Part shown: in pieces, positions 24,638 through 33,968 of the stretch
How the letters are laid out: each line of letters opens with the position of its first letter
How positions within the stretch are numbered: the stretch's first letter is position 1
DNA from: an uncultured Castellaniella sp.
GTDB taxonomy: Bacteria; Pseudomonadota; Gammaproteobacteria; Burkholderiales; Burkholderiaceae_B
NCBI RefSeq assembly: GCF_937988725.1
Contig: NZ_CALKHS010000009.1
Location: 248,001 to 312,000 of the forward strand
DNA: 64,000 bases
Direction: 5' to 3'
Made by a program: the position numbers and the translations under genes
Notes under the pieces: generated by a model
Told to the model about the DNA's origin: nothing
The model's database searches: none
The model's input: only the letters and a program-made list of their open reading frames with translations

Positions 24638-25135
24638 ATCCCTGCCCTGACCGGTCTGGTGCTGCTTGCCGGCGTTGCGCTGCTGTTGCGCCTGTCGTTC
24701 GAAGACCTGCGGCGCCGGCGGCTGCCCAACCGGCTGATTGCGGAATATGGCGCGCTGTGTCCGCTGGCCTTGCTGCTCTCGGGGGCTTCGTGGACACAGT
24801 GGCTGCAGCACGGCGCCGTGGCGGTTGTCGGTTTTCTGGTGTTTTTGGCCCTGTTTGCCGTACGCGCCATGGGTGGCGGCGACGTCAAGCTGGGCACCGC
24901 GGTGGTGGCCTGGACGAACATCCAGGACCTGGTGCCGACCCTGCTCGTCATCAGTCTGACGGGCCTGGCGCTGGCGCTGGCGGGCCTGCTGTTCGACATG
25001 CCCTGCCTGCGGCGCTTCTTTGCAAGGGGCTGGCGCCGACGGCTGCGACGCGCCCTGTTGGTGCGGCGCGGCGTGCCTTACGGCGCAGCCCTGGCGGCAG
25101 GCGGATTGTTCGCCATGCCGATGTATCTGAGGTAA
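24638..25135 (+). CDS. tadV: Prepilin peptidase TadV/CpaA
   Basis: 165 residues if started at the ATC at 24638, or 158 from the GTG at 24659. It is an aspartic membrane protease (A24) that cleaves the Flp pre-sequence; the two catalytic Asp lie in SFEDLRRRRLPN and GGGDVKLG. The start is unusual. CGGAG (24626-24630) is followed after 7 nt by ATC CCT GCC CTG, giving MPALTGLVLLAG if ATC is used; the GTG is 28 nt from any ribosome site and would start inside helix 1. No in-frame ATG exists. Either the gene uses a rare ATC start or relies on the GTG. Confidence 0.88.
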   Translation: MPALTGLVLLAGVALLLRLSFEDLRRRRLPNRLIAEYGALCPLALLLSGASWTQWLQHGAVAVVGFLVFLALFAVRAMGGGDVKLGTAVVAWTNIQDLVPTLLVISLTGLALALAGLLFDMPCLRRFFARGWRRRLRRALLVRRGVPYGAALAAGGLFAMPMYLR

Positions 25136-25186
25136 TGCGCGCGTCGCGCGCAACAAGGTTTCATCCTTTTTTGCGGGGCCCTATCC

Positions 25187-26080
25187 ATGTCAGCAGTACT
25201 GCGATTTTCCCTGATCCTGCTGGCTGCCGGCATCCTGGCACTGGTTGCCCGCGCCCTGTTCGTGTCCAGCCAGGCCCCCGCTCCGGCGCCCCATCCGGAT
25301 CAGCAGGTCCGCATTGCGGCGGCGGATCTGCCCGCAGGCCTGCTGCTGCGCGAAAGCGACCTGAGCTGGAAGACTGTCCGGCCCGAAGCCATCCCCAAAG
25401 GCGCCATCGTCCAGGGCTCGCCCATCGCCGCCAAGCTGGCGGGCGCCATGCTCCGCAATCCGCTGGCCGCCGGCGCGACGGTACTGGCCGGCAACATCAT
25501 CCAGCCTGACGCTCCGGGATTCCTGGCGGCGGCGCTGGCCCCCGGCATGCGGGCGGTTTCCGTGCCGGTCGACGACGTGTCCGGCAATGCGGGCCTGATC
25601 CAGCCGGGCGACCGCGTCGACATGATTCTCACCCAGAAGGTGCAGCGCGGCAGCCAGCGGGCCACCGTCAGCGAAACCGTGGTCGAGAACGTCCGCATCA
25701 TCGCGGTGGGATCCACCTTCACCCCGCCTCGCGACGCCAACGGCGCCGGCAACGTCAACCGGGCCCGGACCATCACCGCCGAAGTCAGCCCCCCGGTCGC
25801 CGAAGCAGTGACCGTGGCGTCCCATCTGGGCACGCTGTCCCTGGCCCTGCGCAGCTTCGCCACGACGGACCGCAACGGCGCCTCGACCCAAACCGCCGCT
25901 ACCGTGGTCGCCCAGTCGGATGATGCCAAAGGAACCCGCCCGACCTGGGGCGGCGACGTTTCCCGCGCCCTGGCCGGCCTGAGCGACGGCCCGCCGCCGC
26001 CTCCGCCATCCTCCGGCGTCGCTCCCAAGCGCAGCATCACCCTGCTGCGCGGCGCCGAAAAACAAGAACTGGCTTTCTAA
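25187..26080 (+). CDS. cpaB: Flp pilus assembly protein RcpC/CpaB
   Basis: 297 residues with an N-terminal anchor (about 7-27) and a SAF-type domain: VRIAAADLPAGLLLRESDLSWKTV, then the RcpC/CpaB signature ALAPGMRAVSVPVDDVSGNAGLIQPGDRVDMI. It works in the periplasm with the secretin channel, probably contacting peptidoglycan. A Pro-rich run (about residues 268-276) precedes the C-terminus. The distance to tadV is 51 nt and to the secretin 35 nt. Confidence 0.94.
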   Translation: MSAVLRFSLILLAAGILALVARALFVSSQAPAPAPHPDQQVRIAAADLPAGLLLRESDLSWKTVRPEAIPKGAIVQGSPIAAKLAGAMLRNPLAAGATVLAGNIIQPDAPGFLAAALAPGMRAVSVPVDDVSGNAGLIQPGDRVDMILTQKVQRGSQRATVSETVVENVRIIAVGSTFTPPRDANGAGNVNRARTITAEVSPPVAEAVTVASHLGTLSLALRSFATTDRNGASTQTAATVVAQSDDAKGTRPTWGGDVSRALAGLSDGPPPPPPSSGVAPKRSITLLRGAEKQELAF

Positions 26081-26115
26081 GCTTCGAACCGAATCACCCC
26101 GAGCCCAAGCTGCCC

Positions 26116-27528
26116 ATGACGACGACCACTACCTGTATGCCCCAGACGACGTTGCGGGCGGCACCCCGCAGGGATTCGCGCCCCTGGCTGCGCATGGCGG
26201 CGCTGCTGACCCTGGCCGCGGGCCTGTGGCTGCAAGCCCGCCCGGCCCATGCGCTGGACCTCGCCATCGGCGAAGGCAAGCTGCTGACCGTGCAGCAAGG
26301 CACGGTGGGAACCGTCTCCCTGGCCGATCCCACCGTGGCCGATGTTCAGGTCCCCTCGCCCAACGCCTTGCTGGTCGTCGGCAAACGCGCGGGCAGCACC
26401 ACGCTGTACGCGCTGGATGAAAACGGCAAACCGCTGATGCAGCAGCGCATCGTCGTGACTCACGACCTGACCGGCCTGCAATCCGTGCTGCGCGCACGCT
26501 TTCCCAAGCTCAAGCTGACCATGTCGTCCGCCCCCGGGTCACTGCTGGTCGACGGCAACGCCCCCGACGCGCAAACCGCCGAGGCCGTCGCCAACACCAT
26601 CCGGCCGTTCCTGGGCGAAAAAGACCAGCTCATCAACCGCATGGCCATCACCTCGCCCACGCAAGTGCAATTGCGCGTGCGCATCGCCGAAGTGAAGCGC
26701 GACGTCACCCAGGCGCTGGGCGTGAACTGGAATGTGCTGTGGGGCAAGGGCAACGGCGGCCCCGGCAGCGGCGCCATCGGCTTCCTGAGCAACGCCACGC
26801 TCAGCTCGACGCCGGCCTATTCCTTGGGCTTCAACCGCACGACCAACGTTTGGAACATCAACGGCATCGTCGACGCCCTGGATCAGGAAGGCCTGATCAG
26901 CGTGCTGGCGGAACCCAATCTGTCCGCGGTATCGGGCCAGACCGCCAGCTTCCTGGCGGGCGGCGAATTCCCGGTGCCCGTCTCGCAGGAACGGGGCGCC
27001 ATTTCCGTGGAATTCAAGCCCTTCGGCGTGGCGCTGGACTTCACCCCCACCGTGCTGTCCGATGACCGCATCAGCATGAAGGTGCGCCCCGAGGTCAGCC
27101 AGGTCGACTACACCAACGCCGCCGTCCTGATGATCGGCGACGGGACCACACCCAGCCTGCAGATCCCCGGCCTGAGCGTGCGGCGCGTGGAAACCACCGT
27201 GGAGATGGCCAGCGGCGAAAGCTTCGTCATCGGCGGCCTGCTGCAGAACAACATCCGCGACATGGTGTCGCAGATCCCGGGCCTGGGCCGCCTGCCCATC
27301 CTGGGCAAGCTGTTCTCGTCCAGCGACTACATGAACAACAAGAGCGAACTGGTGGTCATCGTGACGCCCTTCCTGGTGCGCCCGGCCAGGCCCGGCTCGT
27401 TGGCGACTCCGCTGGACAGCATGCGCCCGGCGACCGACATTGAATACATCCTGCACAAGAAGATCGGCCTGGATCCGATCACGAGCTCGGTGCCCCGCCT
27501 GACCGGCTCGGCGGGCTTCGTCTACTGA
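26116..27528 (+). CDS. cpaC: Tad secretin RcpA/CpaC
   Basis: 470 residues. A signal peptide ends near PAHA (about residue 48, counting from the ATG at 26116). The N-terminal domain LAIGEGKLLTVQQGTVGTVSLADPTVADV is the pilus-specific N0-like region, followed by a BON-like part and the secretin beta domain with SVLAEPNLSAVSGQTASFLAGGEFPVPV and SFVIGGLLQNNIRDMVSQIPGLGRLPILGKLF. It forms the outer-membrane gate for the Flp fibre. The start could alternatively be the later Met of MAALLTLAAGLW. Length is usual. Confidence 0.95.
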   Translation: MTTTTTCMPQTTLRAAPRRDSRPWLRMAALLTLAAGLWLQARPAHALDLAIGEGKLLTVQQGTVGTVSLADPTVADVQVPSPNALLVVGKRAGSTTLYALDENGKPLMQQRIVVTHDLTGLQSVLRARFPKLKLTMSSAPGSLLVDGNAPDAQTAEAVANTIRPFLGEKDQLINRMAITSPTQVQLRVRIAEVKRDVTQALGVNWNVLWGKGNGGPGSGAIGFLSNATLSSTPAYSLGFNRTTNVWNINGIVDALDQEGLISVLAEPNLSAVSGQTASFLAGGEFPVPVSQERGAISVEFKPFGVALDFTPTVLSDDRISMKVRPEVSQVDYTNAAVLMIGDGTTPSLQIPGLSVRRVETTVEMASGESFVIGGLLQNNIRDMVSQIPGLGRLPILGKLFSSSDYMNNKSELVVIVTPFLVRPARPGSLATPLDSMRPATDIEYILHKKIGLDPITSSVPRLTGSAGFVY

Positions 27529-27549
27529 CAGATTGGAAGGACACCCCCC

Positions 27550-27951
27550 ATGAAAGCCATCCCTGCCCTCCTCTGCCTGCTCGGCGCGACCGTGCTGCTC
27601 AGCGGCTGCTTTCCAAAGAGAGACCTCGCCGGCATGCCCGGCATCGGCGCGATCACCGTCACGCGGGGGACGGACGGCAGCTACGTGGCCATCCCGCCCG
27701 ACTGCAACACGCTGCTCCAACCATCGGGGATTTCTTCCGTGAACAACCCGCAGCCCGGCATCGCCTTCGGCTGCGCCACATTGACCAACCTGTCGGCGCA
27801 GATCGCCGACCCGCGCGACCTGGTGGCGCCCGATTCCTATGCCGGCCAGCAGGCCGACACGGCCGGCAGCGCCGTCACCCGCTACCGGCAAGATAAAGTC
27901 ATCGAACTGAAGAAAACCACATCCACCAGCAAGACCGGCAGCGGCAACTAA
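27550..27951 (+). CDS. CpaD-like pilus lipoprotein
   Basis: 133 residues with a lipobox LLSG|C (Cys20). The key similarity to CpaD/TadB-associated lipoproteins is FGCATLTNLSAQIADPRDLVAP (about 76-97), the hallmark C-A-T-x-x-N-L segment. CpaD proteins are usually about 200 residues, so this is a short version that keeps only the C-terminal signature plus a short N-terminal part. It lies between the secretin and the CpaE gene and is likely the secretin pilotin. Confidence 0.82.
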   Translation: MKAIPALLCLLGATVLLSGCFPKRDLAGMPGIGAITVTRGTDGSYVAIPPDCNTLLQPSGISSVNNPQPGIAFGCATLTNLSAQIADPRDLVAPDSYAGQQADTAGSAVTRYRQDKVIELKKTTSTSKTGSGN

Positions 27952-27975
27952 CCCCACTGATCACAGGAACACGGC

Positions 27976-29211
27976 ATGATCGCGCCCAGCAAAACCCGAG
28001 ACGACACGCGCAACCTCAATCTGCTGGGGTTTGTCGGCGATGCCGGCAGCGAAGGCGAATTGACGCGGTTTCTGAAGACCACGGTCCTGGGCAGCACCCA
28101 GGTCGAGCGCGGCAGCATCGAAACCGCCATCCAGTGGCTGAAGAGATCCGGCAATCACTCGCCGCAGCGCCTGCTCGTGGATATTTCCGGCATCACCAAC
28201 GTGCTGGACGAACTGGACCGCCTGGCCAATGTCTGCGAACCATCGGTACAAGTGTATGTGGTGGGTGACCGAAACGACGTAGGCCTGTACCGCAGCCTGT
28301 TGCAGCGCGGCGTGCAGGACTACATCGTCAAGCCGATCAGCGCGGAATTGCTGCGCCGGTCGCTGGGCGACGGATCCGACGCGGCGAGCGCCGTGCGCCA
28401 GGTGCGCAATGGCCGCGTCGTCGCCATCTCCGGCGCCCGAGGCGGCGTCGGCGTAACTTCGGTGGCTGCGCATCTCGCGCGAGAACTGGCCAGCGAAGGC
28501 GGGCGACGCCGCGTGGCTTACGTCGATCTGAATCTGTACGACGGCAACGGCGCCAGCCTGCTGGGCCTGGCCGGCGGCAACGCCCTGGTCGAGGTGCTGG
28601 GCAACGTCAATCACCTGGACCCGCAGTATCTCGAACGAACCCTGAATACCCGCGACAACCGTCTGTACGCCCTGTGCGCGGAACTCGAATACAGCGAGTC
28701 CTTCGTTCCGGACGGCAACGCCCTGGCCGACCTGCTGAACGTCCTGGGCCAGCATTTCCACTACATCATCCTGGACGTGCCGGAAAGCGGCGGCGCGCTG
28801 GCGAACGAAGCCTACGCCAACGCCAGCCTGGCCTGCATCATCGCCGACCAGACCGTGCATTCCGCCCGGACACTGATCCGTCTGATGCGCCACATCCAGG
28901 GCCGCAACCGGCCGCCCACCACCCATATCGTGCTGAACCAGTCGCGCGCCCCGGCGCGCGGCGCAGTGCACACCCGCGACTTCACATCCGCGCTGGAATG
29001 GCCGGTGGCCGTCAGCATACCCTTCGACGCGCAAGCCCCGTTGATGACGGAGAACCTGGGCGATCCCCTGCCCGCGCGCAGCGACTTCGGCCGCGGCGTC
29101 AGGGCGCTGGCCGCCCTGCTGACGGGCGAGGGCGCCACGGCCGGGAAGCGCGCGCCGCAATCCCAAGGCCAGGGCGGTCTGTTCGCCCGCCTGCGCGGAG
29201 CGCGGTCATGA
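27976..29211 (+). CDS. cpaE: TadZ/CpaE-type pilus localisation protein
   Basis: 411 residues: an atypical receiver domain (about 15-130; VYVVGDRNDVGLYRSLLQRGVQDYIVKPI) followed by a ParA/MinD-like domain. The nucleotide loop reads GARGGVGVTS (153-162), where both Lys of the deviant Walker A motif are replaced, so ATP hydrolysis is doubtful, as reported for part of the TadZ family. These proteins mark the pole or site where the Tad machine assembles. The stop overlaps cpaF by 4 nt. Confidence 0.92.
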   Translation: MIAPSKTRDDTRNLNLLGFVGDAGSEGELTRFLKTTVLGSTQVERGSIETAIQWLKRSGNHSPQRLLVDISGITNVLDELDRLANVCEPSVQVYVVGDRNDVGLYRSLLQRGVQDYIVKPISAELLRRSLGDGSDAASAVRQVRNGRVVAISGARGGVGVTSVAAHLARELASEGGRRRVAYVDLNLYDGNGASLLGLAGGNALVEVLGNVNHLDPQYLERTLNTRDNRLYALCAELEYSESFVPDGNALADLLNVLGQHFHYIILDVPESGGALANEAYANASLACIIADQTVHSARTLIRLMRHIQGRNRPPTTHIVLNQSRAPARGAVHTRDFTSALEWPVAVSIPFDAQAPLMTENLGDPLPARSDFGRGVRALAALLTGEGATAGKRAPQSQGQGGLFARLRGARS

Positions 29212-30629
29212 GCTTCGGCCGCAAGTCTCAGGACGAGCCCGGACCGGCAGCCGCCAGCACCCCGGCCGTCGCCCAGCCACCGGACCGGCTGGAACGGCGG
29301 GCTGCGCACGCTGCGACGCCGACCTCGTCCGCGTTCATTGACCGGCGCCGCAGTGTGCGCGCCGACAACGTCATCCGGACGGACAGCTACAACGCGGTCC
29401 GCCAATCCGTGTTCGCCGCGCTGGACGTCGCCAGCGCGCTGAACCGGCCAGCGGACCAGGTGCGCATCGACATCGAGGCCATCACCACCGAAGCCATCCG
29501 CGACGGCGACCTGCCGGTCACGCAGACCGAACAGCGCGTCATGGTGCAGGAAATTCTGCACGACATGTTCGGCGTGGGGCCCATCGAACCCCTCCTGCAG
29601 GATGAAACCGTCGACGACATCATGGTCAACGGTCCCGACCAGGTCTACGTGGAACGCTATGGCAAACTGGAACTGACGACGGTGAAGTTCCGCGACAACG
29701 CCCACGTGATCAGCGTGGCGCAACGCATCGCCGCGTCGGTGGGCCGACGCGTCGACGAAAGCAGCCCCATGGTGGACGCCCGCCTGCAGGACGGCAGCCG
29801 CGTCAACGTCATCATTCCCCCGTTGGCGATCGACGGCGCATCGATCTCCATCCGCAAGTTTTCCCGCAAGGACCTGACGCTGCCGCGACTGGCCGCGCGC
29901 GGGACGCTGTCCCCCGCCATGACGCGCCTGCTGGAAATCGCCGCCGCCTGCCGCCTGAACATCGTCATTTCGGGCGGCACGGGCTCGGGCAAGACCACGA
30001 TGCTGAACGCGCTGTCGCGCTACATCGCCGAAACCGACCGCATCGTCACCATCGAGGATGCGGCGGAACTGCAGCTGCAGCAGCCCCACGTGGTGCGCCT
30101 GGAAACCCGCCCGCCCAGCATCGAAGGCACGGGCGCCATCAACCAGGGCGACCTGATGCGCAATGCGCTGCGCATGCGCCCCGACCGCATCATCCTGGGT
30201 GAAACGCGCGGCGCGGAAGCCTTCGACGTATTGCAGGCCATGAACACCGGCCACGACGGCAGCATGACCACCCTGCACGCCAACAGCCCGCGCGACGCGA
30301 TCACCCGCCTGGAAAGCATGGTGATGATGGCCAACGGCAATCTGCCGCTGTATTCCATCCGACATCAGATCGCCAGCGCGGTCAATCTGATCGTGCAGGT
30401 GGAGCGCCTGCGCGACGGCTCGCGCAAGATCACTCATATCACCGAGATCGTCGGCATGGAAGGCGACGTGATCATCACGCAGGATCTGTTCCATTTCGCC
30501 TACAACGCGGCGGCCCAGCGCGACGACGTCAGCGGCGCGCACGAAAGCACCGGCATGCGCCCGAACTTCACGGAGCAAGCCCGCTACTACGGCATGGAAG
30601 CCGCGCTGATCGAAGCGATGCGCCCCTGA
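29208..30629 (+). CDS. cpaF: Tad pilus assembly ATPase TadA/CpaF
   Basis: 473 residues of the secretion ATPase family. Walker A is GGTGSGKTT (256-264), the Asp box and Walker B region follow as IVTIEDAAELQLQ and RPDRIILGETRGAEAFDVLQAMNTGHDGSMTTLHAN, the latter including the His box. The N-terminal 50 residues are variable. The ATPase powers both extension and retraction of Flp fibres. The ATG at 29208 overlaps the cpaE stop; a much longer in-frame extension is antecedent shadow sequence. Confidence 0.96.
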   Translation: MSFGRKSQDEPGPAAASTPAVAQPPDRLERRAAHAATPTSSAFIDRRRSVRADNVIRTDSYNAVRQSVFAALDVASALNRPADQVRIDIEAITTEAIRDGDLPVTQTEQRVMVQEILHDMFGVGPIEPLLQDETVDDIMVNGPDQVYVERYGKLELTTVKFRDNAHVISVAQRIAASVGRRVDESSPMVDARLQDGSRVNVIIPPLAIDGASISIRKFSRKDLTLPRLAARGTLSPAMTRLLEIAAACRLNIVISGGTGSGKTTMLNALSRYIAETDRIVTIEDAAELQLQQPHVVRLETRPPSIEGTGAINQGDLMRNALRMRPDRIILGETRGAEAFDVLQAMNTGHDGSMTTLHANSPRDAITRLESMVMMANGNLPLYSIRHQIASAVNLIVQVERLRDGSRKITHITEIVGMEGDVIITQDLFHFAYNAAAQRDDVSGAHESTGMRPNFTEQARYYGMEAALIEAMRP

Positions 30630-30649
30630 CGCCCGGCACGGAGACCGAT

Positions 30650-31630
30650 ATGAGCCCCGAAAACAAGGTCGCCCTGATTGCCTTTCTGGCCTTCGTGCTG
30701 GCGGGGCTGTTCATCCTGACCCTGTTGCAGGTGCTGGAGCAGCGCCCCGGCAGCCGCCTGCGCATGCGCCTGCGCAATGCGCTGTCCACCGGCCAGTCCG
30801 ACCGCGACCGCATGCGGGCGGAACACGAACGCGCCCAAGTCAATGCCCGCCGCCGGCTTCGCCGCAGAGCCATGGGCCCGCTGGGCTACCACCTGAACCG
30901 GCTGGAGACCATCGGCAGCGGCCACGGCCAGCGAATCCTGGTCGCCGTGGGGCTGATCACGGCGACGCTGATGGCGGCGGCTCTGCTGATCGACCTGCTG
31001 CCCAACCCGATCTGGCTTCGCCTGCCCATCATGCTGGCCGTGCCGATCCTGAGCATGGCATATGCCTACCATCGGATGGTGGCGCGCTTCCAGAAGAAAT
31101 TCCTGGAGCAGTTACCCGAAGCCATGGATTTCATCGTGCGCGCCAGCCAAGCGGGCGTGCCGCCCAATCACGCCCTGCGCACCGTGGGGGAACAATACCC
31201 CAGACCGTTGGGGCTGGAGTTCCGGCGCATGGGTGACAGCCTGCTGCTGGGCAACGATCTGCAGGACGTGCTGGACGACGCGGCGCTGCGCGTCAACCTG
31301 CCGGATTTCTCTTTCTTTTCTGTATGCCTGCTGCTGCAGCGTGAAACCGGTGGACCGCTGTCCGAGGCGCTGGAGAATCTCAGCGCCATCATCCGCGCGC
31401 GGCGCGACCTGAGATCCAAGACCCGGGCGCTGACGGCGGAAGGCCGCCTGTCCAGCCTGGCCATGAGCATCATGCCCTTCATCCTGTTCGGCGTCACCTA
31501 CGCTCTGAATCCCGAAAACATGCAGATCATGTTCACGACCGACACCGGCCGGCTGCTGCTGTGGATCGCGGCGGGCATGCTGGCCATCGGCCTGCTGATG
31601 ATCCGCAAGATCGCCAACATGAAAGTCTGA
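30650..31630 (+). CDS. tadB: Tad inner-membrane platform protein TadB
   Basis: 326 residues with an N-terminal helix (about 8-27), a central pair and C-terminal helices, and the T2SF domain: LEQLPEAMDFIVRASQAGVPPNHALRTVGEQYP (about 150-182) and RETGGPLSEALENLSAIIRARR. Together with TadC it forms the inner-membrane base on which the ATPase acts. It follows cpaF by 20 nt and precedes tadC by 8 nt. Confidence 0.94.
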   Translation: MSPENKVALIAFLAFVLAGLFILTLLQVLEQRPGSRLRMRLRNALSTGQSDRDRMRAEHERAQVNARRRLRRRAMGPLGYHLNRLETIGSGHGQRILVAVGLITATLMAAALLIDLLPNPIWLRLPIMLAVPILSMAYAYHRMVARFQKKFLEQLPEAMDFIVRASQAGVPPNHALRTVGEQYPRPLGLEFRRMGDSLLLGNDLQDVLDDAALRVNLPDFSFFSVCLLLQRETGGPLSEALENLSAIIRARRDLRSKTRALTAEGRLSSLAMSIMPFILFGVTYALNPENMQIMFTTDTGRLLLWIAAGMLAIGLLMIRKIANMKV

Positions 31631-31638
31631 GGCGCTCC

Positions 31639-32607
31639 ATGAACATTCCCATGCCGACGCTTGGACAATGGCTCAATCTTCTGGGCATGGCGCTGGCCGT
31701 CACCGGCGCGCTGCTCTATCTGTACGCACGCAGCAACCAGCGCGCGCAGATGCTTGCCCGCCTGCGCGCCGAAGTCGCCCGCAAGGGTTCGCAACTGGCA
31801 GATACGGTGAACAAATCGCAGGCGCCGCGCGGCTGGCGCGACCGGCTCACGGCCATGCTGTACCACCTGGGCTCCGCCGTGCCGATCTTCAGCCCCGCAC
31901 AGCAAAAGGAAGTGCGCCAGAAGCTCGTCCGTTCAGGCATCCGCAACATCAAGGCTCCCCTGATCGTGTCGGCATTTTCGGTATTGTGCGCGGCAGGGAT
32001 GGTCGCCGCTGCCATCCTGCTGCTCTGGCCCTCTCTGGAAGATCAACCCATCGCATTGAAGCTGATCGTCGGCGTGATGGCGCTGTACCTGGGCCTGTTG
32101 CTGCCGCGCCTGGTGCTGGACCGGCTGGCGGCCTCGCGCCGCGCGCAGATCCAGGACAGCCTGCCCGATGCGCTGGACCTGCTGGTCATCTGCACCAACG
32201 CGGGCCTGAGCATGGGCATGGCCCTGCACCGCGTGGCATCCGAAATGGCCGACACCGCTCCGGCCCTGGCCGACGAACTGACCCTGACCGCCAGCGAGAT
32301 GCAGATCAGCGGCGACGTCGAGCAAGTGCTGAACAACCTGGCCGAACGCACCAATCTGCCCGCCATGCGCAGCATGGTCAGCACCCTGACCAATGCCTTG
32401 CAGTTCGGCACATCCATCGTCCAGGCCCTGCGCGTGCTGGCCCGTTCCGAGCGCACCGCGCGCATGATGCGGCTGGAAGAGCAGGCCGCCAAACTGGCCG
32501 TCAAGATCACTTTCCCAATGATGCTGTTCATCATGCCCACCATCATCATCATCGCCGTCGGCCCCGCGATACTGAACATGGGCAAGCTTCTGAAGGGCAT
32601 CCTCTGA
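31639..32607 (+). CDS. tadC: Tad inner-membrane platform protein TadC
   Basis: 322 residues from the ATG at 31639. T2SF domain phrases are QDSLPDALDLLVICTNAGLSMGMALHRVASEM and ERTNLPAMRSMVSTLTNALQFGTSI, ending with the two characteristic terminal helices (FPMMLFIMPTIIIIAVGPAIL). It is a paralogue and partner of TadB. GGCG/AGG-type ribosome signal is weak, which together with the 8-nt gap suggests coupling to tadB. Confidence 0.94.
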   Translation: MNIPMPTLGQWLNLLGMALAVTGALLYLYARSNQRAQMLARLRAEVARKGSQLADTVNKSQAPRGWRDRLTAMLYHLGSAVPIFSPAQQKEVRQKLVRSGIRNIKAPLIVSAFSVLCAAGMVAAAILLLWPSLEDQPIALKLIVGVMALYLGLLLPRLVLDRLAASRRAQIQDSLPDALDLLVICTNAGLSMGMALHRVASEMADTAPALADELTLTASEMQISGDVEQVLNNLAERTNLPAMRSMVSTLTNALQFGTSIVQALRVLARSERTARMMRLEEQAAKLAVKITFPMMLFIMPTIIIIAVGPAILNMGKLLKGIL

Positions 32608-32628
32608 TCCACCCCCAAGGATTCAACC

Positions 32629-33474
32629 ATGAACACCATCGCCCCGCGCCCCATCCGCCTCCTGGCCGCCATCGCGCTGCCAGCCATTCTGGCAACAGGC
32701 TGCGCCATGCATCGCCCGCCCTCCGCCGAAGCCAAGCCTCTGCTCAGCCAGCAGGACCAAGCCGCCATCCAAGACGGCGATCTGCGCATCGCCAACAGCG
32801 CCCTGCAAGGCGGCGACCTGGCGGTGGCACGCAATGTCTTCACCCGCATGACACGAGATCAGCCGGGATCGCCCGAAGGCTGGCAGGGCCTGGGCAACAC
32901 CCAGTACCTGGCCGGCGAACTGGAGGCATCCCGGAAAACCTACAGCCACATGCTGGAACGCTTCCCCGATTCGACCGAGGCCCGCATGGGGCTGGCCCGC
33001 GTCGCCGTGCGCCAGCGCAAGCTGGACCAGGCGGCGGCCGACTATCAGGCCGTGCTGACCCAGAAACCGGACGATCCCGCCGCCCTGGCCGGCCTGGGCG
33101 CCACACTGGACCTGCGCGGCCAGGCCGCCGAGGCCCAGGCCGTCTATCGGCGCGGCCTGAACCAGTATCCGGACAACGCCGCCCTGCGCTCCAATCTGGG
33201 CCTGTCGCTGGCCCTGAACGGCAACCCCCGCGAAGCCATCAATGTGCTGCTGGGCAACAGCGGCCTGACCGACAAGCTGCCCCAGGAACGCGCCAATCTG
33301 GCCCTGGCCTATGGTTTGCTGGGCCGCGACGACGCCGCCGAGAACATCCTGACGACCGACCTACCGGAAAGCGTGGCGCAGGACAATCTTGAGTTCTACC
33401 GCTACTTGCGCGAACAACTGGCGACGAAACAGAGCCCCGCCAAAACGGCGCGGTCCGGCGGGAACGCCAAATGA
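32629..33474 (+). CDS. tadD: TPR lipoprotein TadD
   Basis: 281 residues. Signal and lipobox ILATG|C (Cys25), then about five TPR-like helix pairs from residue 60 on (for example SPEGWQGLGNTQYLAGELEASRKTYSHML and PAALAGLGATLDLRGQAAEAQAVYRRGL). TadD-type proteins are needed for pilus assembly, probably stabilising secretin or pilin complexes in the periplasm. It overlaps tadE by 4 nt. Confidence 0.92.
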   Translation: MNTIAPRPIRLLAAIALPAILATGCAMHRPPSAEAKPLLSQQDQAAIQDGDLRIANSALQGGDLAVARNVFTRMTRDQPGSPEGWQGLGNTQYLAGELEASRKTYSHMLERFPDSTEARMGLARVAVRQRKLDQAAADYQAVLTQKPDDPAALAGLGATLDLRGQAAEAQAVYRRGLNQYPDNAALRSNLGLSLALNGNPREAINVLLGNSGLTDKLPQERANLALAYGLLGRDDAAENILTTDLPESVAQDNLEFYRYLREQLATKQSPAKTARSGGNAK

Positions 33475-33968
33475 AACGGCCCTGGCCGCGGCGCCTGCGG
33501 TCCGACCGACGAGGCGCGACCGCGCTGGAATACGCGCTGCTCATGCCGTTGCTGCTCGGCGTGATCTTCGTGTCCATCGAGATCACCTTCATCCTGTTCG
33601 CCGACGCCACCCTGGAATCCGCGGCCAACAACGTGACGCGCGTCGGCAGAATCGGTATCAAGGACGCTTCGGGCAAACTGATCCGGCCCACCTGCCCGCA
33701 ACTGAAAGATCTGCTGGTCAACAATCTGCCCGGCTGGGTGCGCAGCAGCGATCTGGACTTCAACGTCACGGTCTACCATGCCGACAGCGCCCCGCCATCG
33801 ACCAGCGGCCAATGCGGCAGCGGCAGCAGCACCGGCGCCCCTGGCGACATGGCGCTCTACACCTTCGGCATCGAACGGACTGGCTTCACCGGATTCATCG
33901 GCTGGGTGACGGGGGGCGGCCGCATGGTGCGCGCCGAGCGTTCCATACTGGTCCAGAACGAGCTATGA
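33471..33968 (+). CDS. tadE: TadE-type pseudopilin
   Basis: 165 residues. A basic N-terminus (MKRPWPRRLRSDRRG) precedes the prepilin-like motif RRGATALEYALLMPLLLGVIF, with Gly15 as cleavage site, Glu+5 and Tyr+6. It is a minor pseudopilin processed by TadV. One Cys pair (residues about 74 and 114) could be disulfide-bonded. Overlaps both neighbours by 4 nt. Confidence 0.92.
   Translation: MKRPWPRRLRSDRRGATALEYALLMPLLLGVIFVSIEITFILFADATLESAANNVTRVGRIGIKDASGKLIRPTCPQLKDLLVNNLPGWVRSSDLDFNVTVYHADSAPPSTSGQCGSGSSTGAPGDMALYTFGIERTGFTGFIGWVTGGGRMVRAERSILVQNEL

Noticed and set aside
28674..29207. N-terminal extension of the CpaF frame into cpaE
   Set aside because: It is an out-of-frame reading of cpaE; the ATG at 29208 overlaps the cpaE stop as in the other tad junctions.
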